A stretch of DNA of 64,000 nucleotides from Trichodesmium sp050015995 (GTDB taxonomy: Bacteria; Cyanobacteriota; Cyanobacteriia; Cyanobacteriales; Microcoleaceae): NCBI RefSeq assembly GCF_050015995.1, contig NZ_JBNHEP010000253.1:1-64000 (forward strand), read 5' to 3'. This document shows positions 1 through 8,020 of this stretch, one piece after another. Each line of letters starts with the position of its first letter. Position 1 is the stretch's first letter. The notes beneath the pieces are model-generated. The model was not told the origin of the DNA. It saw nothing but the letters and a program-made list of their open reading frames with translations, and made no database searches. The position numbers were made by a program, and so were the translations under genes.

Positions 1-13
1 TGTTCCCTGTTCC

Positions 14-1063
14 CTATCTCCTTTTTATATTTCCTTTACAAACAATCTCTAAAATAGCAGTTAGATGAATTAAGTAAACGTGGATAACATAGAAAAATAA
101 TGGTTGCTGACCTAATATAATTAATGGCTTAAAATAACGTATGTTTGATTTTTCAAAATAATAAAGTAATAGGATGGCTAGACCGAGTGTTATTAATAAA
201 TATAGTAAAGAAGGTGGATATTTATGACAATCGATAAAGGATAGTAAGGTATCAGGAAAGCTAGACTGAATTGACCAAGAATTGGGGTCCCCATAAATAT
301 TAGTTGCTCGAATAATAATAAAAGTAACAATCGTACCTAAACCTATTTTTCTTAATAGCTGAAGTCGCCGATATTTTTCCATTTCAAACAGCGTTCCGAA
401 CGCATAACCTAATGCCATTACTCCGATCCAAGGAATCAGAGGATAGAGGATAAATAAGCGAAACCCAGAAATTGGTTCAATCATTGTGCGCTGGTGAAGT
501 ATTGCCCACAACCAACCAATATTTCCTAGTTGCTCTGCTTGTACATTATCAAAAAGATTATGTCCGACTATGAGCAAAATTCCGATCGCGCCAGCGGAAC
601 GGAGTTCTATCGCTAAAATTGTCCGAGTAGGAAGATAAATTATTGCTGCCAAGAAAATCATCGAACAACCGATCGCCCACAATACTCCGGCAGCAGAAAA
701 AATGTTACTCAGGTCAAACCTCCAGCTTAAACGCACTACTGTTAAGTCTAGAAAAATAAACCAACACCCCCGGAGCAACAAAAATTGAGAAAGTTGTTGT
801 TTAGTTTTGCCACGTTTCAGGGAGAGATAAGCTCCTATTCCTGCTAGAAAAATGAATGTGGGGGCGCAAAGATGAGTTATCCAGCGTGTTAGAAATAGAG
901 GAATGTTTGAGTGGGTAAGGTCTAAGGGGTTAAAGTTGGTATTAGAGAAAAATCCTCGTACATGGTCTAATGTCATCAGCACCATTACGAGTCCACGCAA
1001 AATGTCAATTGATATTATTCGTGGAATGCGGTCTTGATTTTGATTTTTCGATTCTAATACCAT
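14..1063 (-). CDS. DUF1624 / heparan-alpha-glucosaminide acetyltransferase-like membrane protein
   Basis: 349-residue polytopic membrane protein. The N-terminus reads RIISIDILRGLVMVLMTLDH, the signature first helix of the DUF1624 family, which is related to heparan-alpha-glucosaminide N-acetyltransferases. About nine to ten hydrophobic segments follow, with family-like loop residues (THLCAPTFIFLAGIGAYLS). Family members are thought to move acyl groups across membranes; the substrate here is unknown. The frame is complete, with its stop only about 14 bases from the window edge. The 3' end runs straight into a TTCCCTG heptamer repeat, so the last few residues (GNIKRR) may not be ancestral. No operon partner is visible; the next gene upstream is more than 400 bp away. 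Confidence 0.85.
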   Translation of the reverse strand: MVLESKNQNQDRIPRIISIDILRGLVMVLMTLDHVRGFFSNTNFNPLDLTHSNIPLFLTRWITHLCAPTFIFLAGIGAYLSLKRGKTKQQLSQFLLLRGCWFIFLDLTVVRLSWRFDLSNIFSAAGVLWAIGCSMIFLAAIIYLPTRTILAIELRSAGAIGILLIVGHNLFDNVQAEQLGNIGWLWAILHQRTMIEPISGFRLFILYPLIPWIGVMALGYAFGTLFEMEKYRRLQLLRKIGLGTIVTFIIIRATNIYGDPNSWSIQSSFPDTLLSFIDCHKYPPSLLYLLITLGLAILLLYYFEKSNIRYFKPLIILGQQPLFFYVIHVYLIHLTAILEIVCKGNIKRR

Positions 1064-1489
1064 TTTAATAAGTTATAAATTCTTAAGCCCCCCTTACCAA
1101 GGGGGGTTGGGGGGATTGAACTCTTTTGTTTCCATACTCTAGTCTACCTCAATCAAAACTGCTATTGTTAGAAGAGGGGAGTTGGCTTGAGGCAACAAAA
1201 CCCAACCTAAAAAGACTAAAATGCTCGTAATTTTTTGAGTCGATATAGAGAGTCTTTATACCACTTTTGATTTTCTTGTTGTTTGTATAAGTCGGCAACT
1301 TTTTTATAGTCTGATATAGTTTTTTCGGTATCCTTTACATGAATTAAAAGAGAAAATTAGCGAAATTTTCGAGAATGCATATAATTGGTTAGGGGGATTA
1401 TTTAAACTGGAAAAATGGCTGTCAAAAGCTAAAAAATATTTTCCCGACGGATAGAAAACTATTAGCGGTTGGCTGGATGAGATTATTAC
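1064..1489. other. gene-poor gap with a CCCCCCTTACC repeat and two coding relics
   Basis: An inverted C/G-rich repeat (about 1084-1116, CCCCCCTTACC...GGGGGGTTGGGG) lies just upstream of the DUF1624 gene. A TPR-like relic on the minus strand (separate entry) follows. From about 1336 to 1455 the plus strand reads HELKEKISEIFENAYNWLGG then a further 17 residues to a TAG, without a start codon; it looks like the 3' end of a lost gene that I cannot identify. Confidence 0.5.
1216..1335 (-). pseudogene. C-terminal relic of a tetratricopeptide-repeat protein
   Basis: The minus strand reads DYKKVADLYKQQENQKWYKD then SLYRLKKLRAF and a stop. The pattern of an A/DLYKQQGN-type helix followed by W-Y-x-D-S-L-x-R resembles the last repeat of cyanobacterial TPR proteins. 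There is no start and nothing upstream in frame that continues the repeat, so I read it as a truncated remnant. The identification rests on about 38 residues. Confidence 0.45.
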
Positions 1490-1870
1490 TTAAGTACCAT
1501 AAATACAATAACGAAATGTAAGTTCATAATAAATAATCAAAATTACATACAAAAAACAGAGAATTGTAGCACCCATCATAGCCTGACACTTGGATATAAT
1601 ATTGCTTATCATTAAGACTAAAATTAAAATAACTTCAACTAAAGTGGCAATGAATAAAGGCTGGAAAAAAGATTCTATCAATTGCATGAAAGATATTATT
1701 TGGGGGTATTTACATCGCACATAAGCTATAATAAACATAGAAGTAGGTCTTAGTCTTAGAATTCCATTGGCTGCTGAAATTTTTTTCAGAACATATAAAT
1801 TACCAATAATTATTACTATTGTAAGTATAATGGTCAGTACAATAACAATTTTTCTGTAATTAAAACGCAT
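1490..1870 (-). CDS. small hypothetical membrane protein
   Basis: 126 residues with three hydrophobic stretches: about 8-28 (IVIVLTIILTIVIIIGNLYV), 65-92 and 98-120. The N-terminus is basic (MRFNYRK), fitting an inside orientation. ATG start. I do not recognise the family. Base composition is very AT-rich like its surroundings. It may be real, but the gene stands alone and no partner suggests a role. Confidence 0.5.
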   Translation of the reverse strand: MRFNYRKIVIVLTIILTIVIIIGNLYVLKKISAANGILRLRPTSMFIIAYVRCKYPQIISFMQLIESFFQPLFIATLVEVILILVLMISNIISKCQAMMGATILCFLYVILIIYYELTFRYCIYGT

Positions 1871-2060
1871 CAGTTTTTCCTTGAGTGATTGATAGTGGGA
1901 AGGTAGGAGGTAGTTGGGATATACCCCCTAAAATATCTATCTTTGGGCTAAAGTCCAACTACAAACAAAATCTAACTTCAATTTATTCGCAGCCCTAAAT
2001 ACACTGATTATCTGCTTCAATATTAGTCTCTGGAGAATCAACAATTGGAGATGTATTCTG

Positions 2061-2088
2061 ATGACTAGATTAAAATGACTAGATTAAA
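2061..2088 (+). repeat. tandem 14-bp duplication of a gene start
   Basis: ATGACTAGATTAAA occurs twice in direct succession (2061-2074 and 2075-2088). The second copy is the start of the DUF4926 gene; the first copy makes a mini-frame of five codons ending in TGA, four bases into the second ATG. Confidence 0.9.
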
Positions 2089-2314
2089 AGAATTAGATAT
2101 AGTGGCATTAACTCAAGAGCGGCAACCAAAGCATTTTGAAACAGGAGAACCTATTACTCTATATAAAGGACAAGTAGGAACAATTGTCATGGAATACGAT
2201 AACAACGTCTTTGAAGTAGATTTTTCTAATAATGACGGAAAAACTTATGCAATGGAAACTGTTCCCCATCATCAATTAATGCTATTATATTATGAATTAG
2301 TAGAAATAGCTTAG
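2075..2314 (+). CDS. DUF4926 domain protein
   Basis: 79 residues matching the small DUF4926 fold: KELDIVALT near the start, then a GQVGTIVMEY / FEVDFSNNDGKTYAMETV core like an SH3-like barrel. Family members often sit near toxin-antitoxin or DUF6883-type genes, but here neighbours are repeats and a transporter. The start is decided by a tandem 14-bp duplication: an ATG at 2061 opens only a five-codon frame that ends in a TGA overlapping the real ATG at 2075. Function unknown. Confidence 0.8.
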   Translation: MTRLKELDIVALTQERQPKHFETGEPITLYKGQVGTIVMEYDNNVFEVDFSNNDGKTYAMETVPHHQLMLLYYELVEIA

Positions 2315-2360
2315 GTTATCCTTTGAAAAACTGAAACGATCCTACAGTGTCAGTCCAGTA

Positions 2361-2473
2361 GTCAGTCCAGTAGGGTGCGTTAGACGGCTAAAATCTTGAC
2401 TGTGAAAAGAATTTTACAATCCGTCGTAACGCACCATTAGCGGTGCGTTACATTTCATTAACACACCCTACTG
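2361..2473. repeat. palindromic GTGCGTTA element
   Basis: CAGTAGGGTGCGTTA on the left is matched inversely by TAACACACCCTACTG on the right, with inner arms CGTAACGCACC / GGTGCGTTAC. This is the layout of a small MITE-like or REP-like palindromic element. Confidence 0.75.
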
Positions 2474-2495
2474 CTTCTACTACTATACCTACAAA

Positions 2496-4241
2496 TTAAT
2501 CCAACTGTTCCTCCCCAATATCGCTAATTGGAGCAGGTGCTGCTAGAGGCGATCGCAAATCTCCCACCATCTCTTGTATTTCCAATGGTGGAGGAGTTGT
2601 CATCCGAGACACTGCCAAAGTCACAACAAAATTCAATAACATTCCTACTGTACCAATACCCTGATCGGACAACCCTAAAAACCATGTTGGCATTCCATAG
2701 AATCTTACACCAACAATATAGATAGTCGTAAATACCAAACCAACTATCATACCACTTATTGCTCCTTCTCGGTTAGTGCGCTTATCAAACACTCCTAAAA
2801 TAATCGCTGGAAAAAAAGTAGCAGCAGCGACACCAACTCCTAAAGTTGCTATCTCAATTACAAAACCGGGCGGGTTAATGCCAAAATAACCAGCAACAGC
2901 GATCGCTAATACTACCATTATTCTGCCCAACATTAATCTTTGTGACTCTGATGCTTCTGGGTTAATTAGGCGGTAGTAAATATCATGAGCAATGGCACTA
3001 GAAATCACCAATAACAAACCCGATGCTGTAGATAAAGCAGCAGCTAATCCTCCTGCTGCCACTAATGCAATTACCCAAGGAGGGAGTTTAGCTACTTCTG
3101 GAGTAGAGAGAGTGATAATATCCGGGTCAAGAATGATTTCATTAGTTTCTGCGTCTGGGGTCAATTGCAAACGACCGTCATTATTTTTATCGGAGAATTC
3201 TAATAAACCTGTATTTTGCCACTTTCTTGCCCAGTCTAACTGTTGCACTTCCTCCACAGTTTTATTGTGCAAACTATCTATTAAATTGTATCGCGCAGAA
3301 GCAGCTAAGGCAGGAACAGTTGTCGAAAAAATGGCAATAAACAATAATGCCCAACCTACAGAATATCTGGCTGCATTCACGTTAGGTACAGTATAGAAAC
3401 GAACAATAACGTGGGGTAAACTAGCAAGCCCTACCATACCAGAAATAGTTATAAATAGAACATCTAGCATAGTTTTTTTGCTGAAAGCAGCAGTATATTC
3501 TGGAAAACCTAAGTCCACCTGAACTTGATTCAGTTTTTCTACAATGTCACCAAAGGTAAAAGCTAATTCTGGAATTGGAATATTTGTCAGAGCATTACAA
3601 ATAGCAATAGCTGGTATCAAATAAGCAACAATAAGTATAAAGTATTGAGCAACTTGAGTCCAAGTAATGCCTTTCATCCCTCCTAAGATGGCGAAGAAGG
3701 CAACTATAACCATACCGATGACAACACCAACTTCAATGGGAACTTGCAAAAATCGACTAAAGACAATACCAACACCTCGCATTTGCCCGACAATAAAAGT
3801 TATGGATATAATCAGGGCAGCAATAACCGCAACGATACGAGCAATATTAGAATAGTAGCGATCGCCTATAAAATCTGGTAAGGTATATTTACCAAACTTT
3901 CGTAGATATGGAGCAAGCAGCAAACCCAAGAGTACATAACCTCCTGTTGCTGCCATTACATAATAAGAACCATCATAACCTAAAATTGACACTGCTCCTG
4001 CTATAGAAATAAATGAAACTGCCGACATAAAGTCCGCTGCTGTGGCAGCACCATTAGCAATAGCAGGTATACCTCTATCGGCGACAAAAAAGCCTTTACT
4101 ATCTTGGACTCGCGATCGCCATCCAATGTAGAGGTAAAGCATCAAGGAAATTGTTACGAAGATAAATGTCCAAGTTTCTGTGGAAGAAGGAAGAAGCAAG
4201 AAGGAAGAGGGAAGAAGGAAAAGGGAAGAGGGAATAAACAT
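2496..4241 (-). CDS. sodium:solute symporter, VC_2705-like subfamily (paralogue 1, start replaced by repeat)
   Basis: 581-residue SSS-family transporter with about 13 membrane helices and family features such as GFFVADRGIPAIANGAATAADFMSA, GQMRGVGIVFSRF and the Ala/Gly-rich segment near ALVAAGGLAAALSTASG. It is closely similar along its length to the symporter at 8178-9869. A hydrophilic insert at about residues 345-380 holds DKNNDGRLQL. The first 20 residues (MFIPSSLFLLPSSFLLLPSS) are encoded by a GAAGGAAGAGG-type purine repeat, and homology with the paralogue begins only at TETWTF. The usual DUF4212 small subunit gene upstream is missing. It may be expressed from the repeat ATG, from an internal start, or not at all; substrate (acetate-like or other organic acid) is inferred from family only. 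Confidence 0.85.
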   Translation of the reverse strand: MFIPSSLFLLPSSFLLLPSSTETWTFIFVTISLMLYLYIGWRSRVQDSKGFFVADRGIPAIANGAATAADFMSAVSFISIAGAVSILGYDGSYYVMAATGGYVLLGLLLAPYLRKFGKYTLPDFIGDRYYSNIARIVAVIAALIISITFIVGQMRGVGIVFSRFLQVPIEVGVVIGMVIVAFFAILGGMKGITWTQVAQYFILIVAYLIPAIAICNALTNIPIPELAFTFGDIVEKLNQVQVDLGFPEYTAAFSKKTMLDVLFITISGMVGLASLPHVIVRFYTVPNVNAARYSVGWALLFIAIFSTTVPALAASARYNLIDSLHNKTVEEVQQLDWARKWQNTGLLEFSDKNNDGRLQLTPDAETNEIILDPDIITLSTPEVAKLPPWVIALVAAGGLAAALSTASGLLLVISSAIAHDIYYRLINPEASESQRLMLGRIMVVLAIAVAGYFGINPPGFVIEIATLGVGVAAATFFPAIILGVFDKRTNREGAISGMIVGLVFTTIYIVGVRFYGMPTWFLGLSDQGIGTVGMLLNFVVTLAVSRMTTPPPLEIQEMVGDLRSPLAAPAPISDIGEEQLD

Positions 4242-4300
4242 TTAACAAAAAGTAAAAGAAATAAGAAGAGTAGGGACGTTCCATGGAACGTCCCTACAAT
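4195..4300. repeat. purine repeat plus 28-bp perfect palindrome
   Basis: GAAGGAAGAGGGAAG-type repeats (about 4183-4240) supply the start of the symporter gene. Just beyond lies a perfect palindrome, GTAGGGACGTTCC followed by TGGAACGTCCCTAC-type arms, at about 4270-4297. Related GTAGGGACGTCCC pieces occur near 14572, 29620 and 46970. Confidence 0.75.
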
Positions 4301-4379
4301 ATATTACAGCATATTAAGAAAGAAGGAAGCAATCTCAGGGTTTTAGGAGATTGCTTCCTATCGTCGCAATGACGACTAT

Positions 4380-5753
4380 TCAATCGGATTCTATATAATA
4401 TTCTCTGAGTACAGGTGGCACAGTGTAGAGATTTTCTTGTTTTTCGATGAGGGAACGCCGACACAATGATTGTAATGTGTTGAGTAAATCTGATGGTGAC
4501 GTTTGTGTAGTTTCTAATAGTTGCGCCAGACTAATAGGTTGATTTTTTGTTGCTAAGAGTGACAGGATTTGTTTTTCTGGTTGGGATAGGCGATCGCTTT
4601 GTTGTTGTAAATTATCTTTTAAATCTTCTGGTAATAAAATTGCATCATCGGGCAATAACTCAATCAAATTTTCTTCCAATTCTTGAATTTGAGTTGCCAC
4701 ACTTTTTAACCATGAAGGGTTGCCTTGATAGAGGTGAATGATCTTTTCCCATTTTTCAATTTCTGTTAAACCATAATCTCTGAGTATTTCTCTGGCGCTG
4801 GCGAAATCTAAACCAGTCAGTTGCAAAATAGGAATTGGTGTTTTTTTGCTTTTGAGTTGAGGAAGTTTAATGGGTTGTTCCCAACCTATTAATAGCAGGC
4901 AACTTTGATGGGATAATTTTTCTATCTGTTTGAAAAAGCAGTCATAGTTTTCGTACCCTGGTTTGTATTTTCCTGCTAACTCCCCACTGCTGAAAAGGTG
5001 ATGAATGTCATCCAAGATAACTAAACAACGATACTTCTGTAAATATTTGATTAGAGGTAAGGGTTTTTGTGTGTTTTCCAGTGCATTTTGTGGTTGAGAC
5101 TCAGAGAAAAACTGAACTAAGTCAGTTTGAAATTCGGCAAAAGTGGGGGATGTTTCTAGACTGCGCCAAATTACATAGTCAAAATTATCTTTTATTTGTT
5201 GAACGAGTTTTACTGCTAATGTGGTTTTGCCGATACCAATGATACCTGTGAGTGCAATGAGGCGACAATGTTGTTGTAAAATCCAGGTTGTTAGGGTTTC
5301 GAGTTCAGTGGTGCGGTTGTAGAAGTCGCCTAAATCTGGCATTTCGTCTAAATCTTGATCTGGCGTTGCGGGTTGTTTGGGGTGAGATGTTTCTTGTTGA
5401 GTTTTGTGTGAGTTTGGTATATCTGGGGGGTGTCTTTGTTTTTGACAGATATTGACACTACCGCTCACATTTTCTGTGAAGTTTAAAATATTAGAGTTAT
5501 GAAACCTCTCCATTGTGGAGCGAAAATTTGATTTATTTACATCTTCCCCTAATTCCTCTGAAAGAATTTTCCATAATTCTGCACCCACACCCCTAATGCA
5601 ACTTTCAGAGTAGTCAAAATCTTCAGCTATTTGCCTGTATCTTTTGCGTTTTAGAGTTCCTTGCAATACCGCCTTTTGTAAGTCGTCTAAATGTTGGCCT
5701 GTTTTCTCAAAGACTATTTTATCGGCCATTTTTAAGGCTTCTTCTAGACTCAT
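4380..5753 (-). CDS. STAND-type NB-ARC ATPase with N-terminal vMAP-type HTH
   Basis: 457 residues. Residues 1-85 match the helix-turn-helix domain found at the start of many cyanobacterial vWA-MoxR-associated and STAND proteins (LQKAVLQGTLKRKRYRQIAE, then ESCIRGVGAELWKILSEELG). A linker (90-140) leads to an NB-ARC module: P-loop GIIGIGKTT at 170-178, Walker B LVILDD at 244-249, then winged-helix segments (LSQPEKQILSLLA) up to the end. There are no WD40, TPR or other sensor repeats after the winged helix, so this is a short STAND form. Such proteins act as signal switches, in some cases in phage defence; that role is inference here. Divergent from a small glycine-rich membrane protein across a 204-bp intergenic region. 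Confidence 0.85.
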   Translation of the reverse strand: MSLEEALKMADKIVFEKTGQHLDDLQKAVLQGTLKRKRYRQIAEDFDYSESCIRGVGAELWKILSEELGEDVNKSNFRSTMERFHNSNILNFTENVSGSVNICQKQRHPPDIPNSHKTQQETSHPKQPATPDQDLDEMPDLGDFYNRTTELETLTTWILQQHCRLIALTGIIGIGKTTLAVKLVQQIKDNFDYVIWRSLETSPTFAEFQTDLVQFFSESQPQNALENTQKPLPLIKYLQKYRCLVILDDIHHLFSSGELAGKYKPGYENYDCFFKQIEKLSHQSCLLLIGWEQPIKLPQLKSKKTPIPILQLTGLDFASAREILRDYGLTEIEKWEKIIHLYQGNPSWLKSVATQIQELEENLIELLPDDAILLPEDLKDNLQQQSDRLSQPEKQILSLLATKNQPISLAQLLETTQTSPSDLLNTLQSLCRRSLIEKQENLYTVPPVLREYYIESD

Positions 5754-5957
5754 GGGGTTAGGAGATAAGGTTTGACTTGTATTATTGTTGACATTTAGAA
5801 ACAGTTTAGTACATTTTCAACATTTTTGTACAAAAAGTAGATGCAATTAAAACAAAATATGGACAGAGCTAAATAATTTTTCACTAGGTAAAGCGTTATT
5901 ATGTGGCTATTAAAAAAAATTCCAAATTGAAATGAAATAAAAGAAAGTAGTAACTTT

Positions 5958-6371
5958 ATGCTCAACAATTTAACTCGTTTTTTCCAGGCTCTTGTGGCCA
6001 CATTTGCAGGTATTTTTAGTTCTATTGCAGGTATTTTTAGTTCTATTGGGACTGCCAGTGCCGCAGTTGCAGGTGTTTTGAGTTTTATTGGTGGTCTTAT
6101 TGGTGGTCTTATTCGTGGTCTTGGGAGTTATGCAATACAAAACCATGAATTCATAATCGGTCTAGCTGTTATAGGAGCATTCATATATGCTGTTATTGTA
6201 CTCCGCTCAAAAGAAGGTACTTTAGAAACTAAAGCAACGAAGATTGCGGTTGTATTTTGTGGTGTATTTGCTGGTATTATGACAGGCGCTCAAATTTCAA
6301 ACAACAATTTATCAAACGACGACAATGTTTCCACAATTCTTATTTATTTGGCAGATATTTATATTTATTAG
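5958..6371 (+). CDS. small glycine-zipper membrane protein next to the NB-ARC gene
   Basis: 137 residues, not a family I recognise. An N-terminal amphipathic stretch is followed by repeats AGIFSSIAGIFSSI and GGLIGGLIRGLG (glycine-zipper-like), then two more hydrophobic segments (about 66-83 and 97-113). The DNA shows a 21-bp tandem duplication behind AGIFSSI and a 12-bp one behind GGLI. It is divergent from the NB-ARC gene and followed by a decayed partial copy of itself and a two-helix membrane protein. Pore-forming or effector behaviour would fit the composition, but this is speculation. Confidence 0.6.
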   Translation: MLNNLTRFFQALVATFAGIFSSIAGIFSSIGTASAAVAGVLSFIGGLIGGLIRGLGSYAIQNHEFIIGLAVIGAFIYAVIVLRSKEGTLETKATKIAVVFCGVFAGIMTGAQISNNNLSNDDNVSTILIYLADIYIY

Positions 6372-6379
6372 TAAGTAGT

Positions 6380-6487
6380 CTTGGGGGTTCTGCAATACAA
6401 AATGATTAATTTAGCTATTATAGCAACATTCATATTTGTTTTGGTGTTATGGCAGCAACTCAAATTTCCAGCAGTAGTTTATAGATA
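6380..6487 (+). pseudogene. decayed second copy of the 5958-6371 gene
   Basis: The stretch CTTGGGGGTTCTGCAATACA, then ATTTAGCTATTATAGCAACA, TTCATATTTG and GCAACTCAAATTTC, matches in order pieces of the gene just upstream (from about 6121 on), with internal deletions. No open frame is left. It is therefore a truncated tandem duplicate. Confidence 0.7.
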
Positions 6488-6518
6488 AATAGCCTTAGTT
6501 TTTTCTAGAAAGTACAAA

Positions 6519-6845
6519 ATGAAAAAGATAGAATTAGTTTCTAGAGTAATAGTATTTTTAGTATTAGTCATTGTTGTTACGTTTTACTTTAGAGAATACA
6601 GCTTAGATAGATACAATCAAGGAATACTGCTAGATAAAAAAGAATATATTTTAAACTTCGATGAATATAAAAATGAACTATTAAGTTCAAAAGAAAATTT
6701 CAGCTTACCTTACTCATTCACCGGCAGTTTTATAGCCTTACTAATCATTGTTGGCGGATATGAATTAATTGTTTTTGTTGTTAGCTTTTTGATAAAATTG
6801 ATGGTTAATAATAGAGATAAAATAGATATTGACAAAAAATTATAG
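6519..6845 (+). CDS. two-helix hypothetical membrane protein
   Basis: 108 residues with helices at about 6-24 (LVSRVIVFLVLVIVVTFYF) and 69-92 (FIALLIIVGGYELIVFVVSFLIK), separated by a charged 45-residue loop. ATG start with a plausible spacing after AGAAAG. Same direction as the glycine-zipper gene and its relic, so it may belong to the same module beside the NB-ARC gene. Family not recognised. Confidence 0.5.
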   Translation: MKKIELVSRVIVFLVLVIVVTFYFREYSLDRYNQGILLDKKEYILNFDEYKNELLSSKENFSLPYSFTGSFIALLIIVGGYELIVFVVSFLIKLMVNNRDKIDIDKKL

Positions 6846-6861
6846 TCAGGAATTATCAGAT

Positions 6862-6950
6862 TGTAGGTTGGGTTAAGCGACAGCGCAACCCAACAAAAAC
6901 CTCTATAATATATCTTTGATGTTGGGTTTCGTTCCTCAACCCAACCTACA
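6862..6950. repeat. 89-bp palindromic element, copy 1 (TGTAGGTTGGGTT)
   Basis: Perfect terminal inverted repeats TGTAGGTTGGGTT / AACCCAACCTACA, with inner arms GCGCAACCCAACA / TGTTGGGTTTCGT. A near-identical copy lies at 7883-7970, so the two flank the toxin-antitoxin pair. Confidence 0.85.
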
Positions 6951-7055
6951 TGAGCGATCGCTCTTCTACAAAAAAGAGGCCAGTATTTGTGCATCCGTGC
7001 CATAATCTGTGTGAGCACCTCAATCTAACCTACATTAGCGAGCGCTCTCCCAAAA

Positions 7056-7454
7056 CTAACTTGCTGCCCAAAGAAGGGAAATATTGCTATATTGCCTGAA
7101 CATTGAATCCGCACTCATAAGCGTCATGTCCTCTATCTGAGCTTGGGCAATTAGCATTCTGTCAAAAGGATCTTTATGATGTAACGGTAACGCAGCAGCT
7201 CCTAACGCATGAGCAGCAGTAATTTCTAAAATTTGCATATTTAACGACGCTATGCGACTATAAATGCAGGTATCTATCGGTTCTGGCAAAGATAATTTTC
7301 CATAGGCAACTTTGATTGCTATTTCCCAGACACTAGCAGCAGAAAACCACAATTCGTTACTTTCATCAGCAATACAGGTGGTTGCCTCTTCGTTTAACCG
7401 TTCAGGTTCAGCAAACCACCATAACCAGCACTGGGTATCCAATAACAGTTTCAC
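7056..7454 (-). CDS. PIN-domain toxin (VapC-like)
   Basis: 132-residue PIN ribonuclease of the PhdVapC type, the toxin of a type II pair. The acidic metal-binding residues are in place: D6 (MKLLLDTQ), E44 (VWEIAIK), D95/D98 (HHKDPFDRML) and D116 (SADSMF). The start is GTG, two bases after the antitoxin stop (TAA-GA-GTG), so translation is coupled. Usual position 7 of this subfamily is His; here it is Gln. All catalytic acids are present, so it is probably active. Confidence 0.9.
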   Translation of the reverse strand: MKLLLDTQCWLWWFAEPERLNEEATTCIADESNELWFSAASVWEIAIKVAYGKLSLPEPIDTCIYSRIASLNMQILEITAAHALGAAALPLHHKDPFDRMLIAQAQIEDMTLMSADSMFRQYSNISLLWAAS

Positions 7455-7456
7455 TC

Positions 7457-7708
7457 TTACTCTCCCTCAAATGCTGCCATAATCTCTTCCGGCAAAGGTT
7501 CGTTAAAATCATCTGGCACTACAAATTTTCCTTTATCTTGCCCCAAACTAGCTAGTCGGTTAGATGAGGGAGAAATGGGAACCAACTTCGCGATCGCTAC
7601 CCCTTGATTTAAAATAATAATTTCTTCTCCAGGTTTGATGCCAGATAATAACTCCGAGAGATTGATTTTGAAGTCGTTGGATAAGTTTTCTATCTGAAGT
7701 GTAGCCAT
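7457..7708 (-). CDS. Phd/YefM-type antitoxin
   Basis: 83 residues. The N-terminal half (NLSNDFKINLSELLSGIKPGEEIIILNQGVAIAKLVPI) has the typical Phd/VapB layout with a GEEIIILNQGxAIAKLVP strand; the acidic C-terminus (DDFNEPLPEEIMAAFEGE) is the usual toxin-wrapping tail. It lies directly upstream of the PIN gene with a 2-bp gap and should bind the toxin and autoregulate the operon, as known for the family. Confidence 0.9.
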   Translation of the reverse strand: MATLQIENLSNDFKINLSELLSGIKPGEEIIILNQGVAIAKLVPISPSSNRLASLGQDKGKFVVPDDFNEPLPEEIMAAFEGE

Positions 7709-7882
7709 TTTTGTTTCAGAATCACTTTTATATTACATTACCAGTTTAACTTAACTTAGGATATTTTAGAGATTGTAGTGGCACGTCAAGCCTTAAATGT
7801 TAGTTTAGGAAAATGCTACGATGCTGATTTTTCAAAGCTTGACATCAAAAATCTATTCCACCATTTTAAGCTTGACACGGCA

Positions 7883-7970
7883 GTAAGTTGGGTTAAGCGG
7901 CAGCGCAACCCAACAAGGACTTCTATAATATATCTATTATGTTGGGTTTCTTTCCTCAACCCAACCTACA
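7883..7970. repeat. palindromic element, copy 2 (AGTTGGGTTAAGC)
   Basis: Near-identical to 6862-6950, in the same orientation, with shared core GCGCAACCCAACA...CTATAATATATCT...GTTGGGTTTC. The left tip is degraded (TAAGTTGG instead of TGTAGGTTGG). A short AGCTTGACA inverted pair (7838-7878) precedes it. Confidence 0.8.
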
Positions 7971-8020
7971 TCTGGGGGGTTGTGAATTGAAACATTCTCA
8001 TCATCAACATGGAAAAATTT

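Noticed and set aside
2992..3396. 134-residue plus-strand frames at 2992-3396 and 8674-9078
   Set aside because: They resemble each other only because both are antisense to the paralogous symporter genes.
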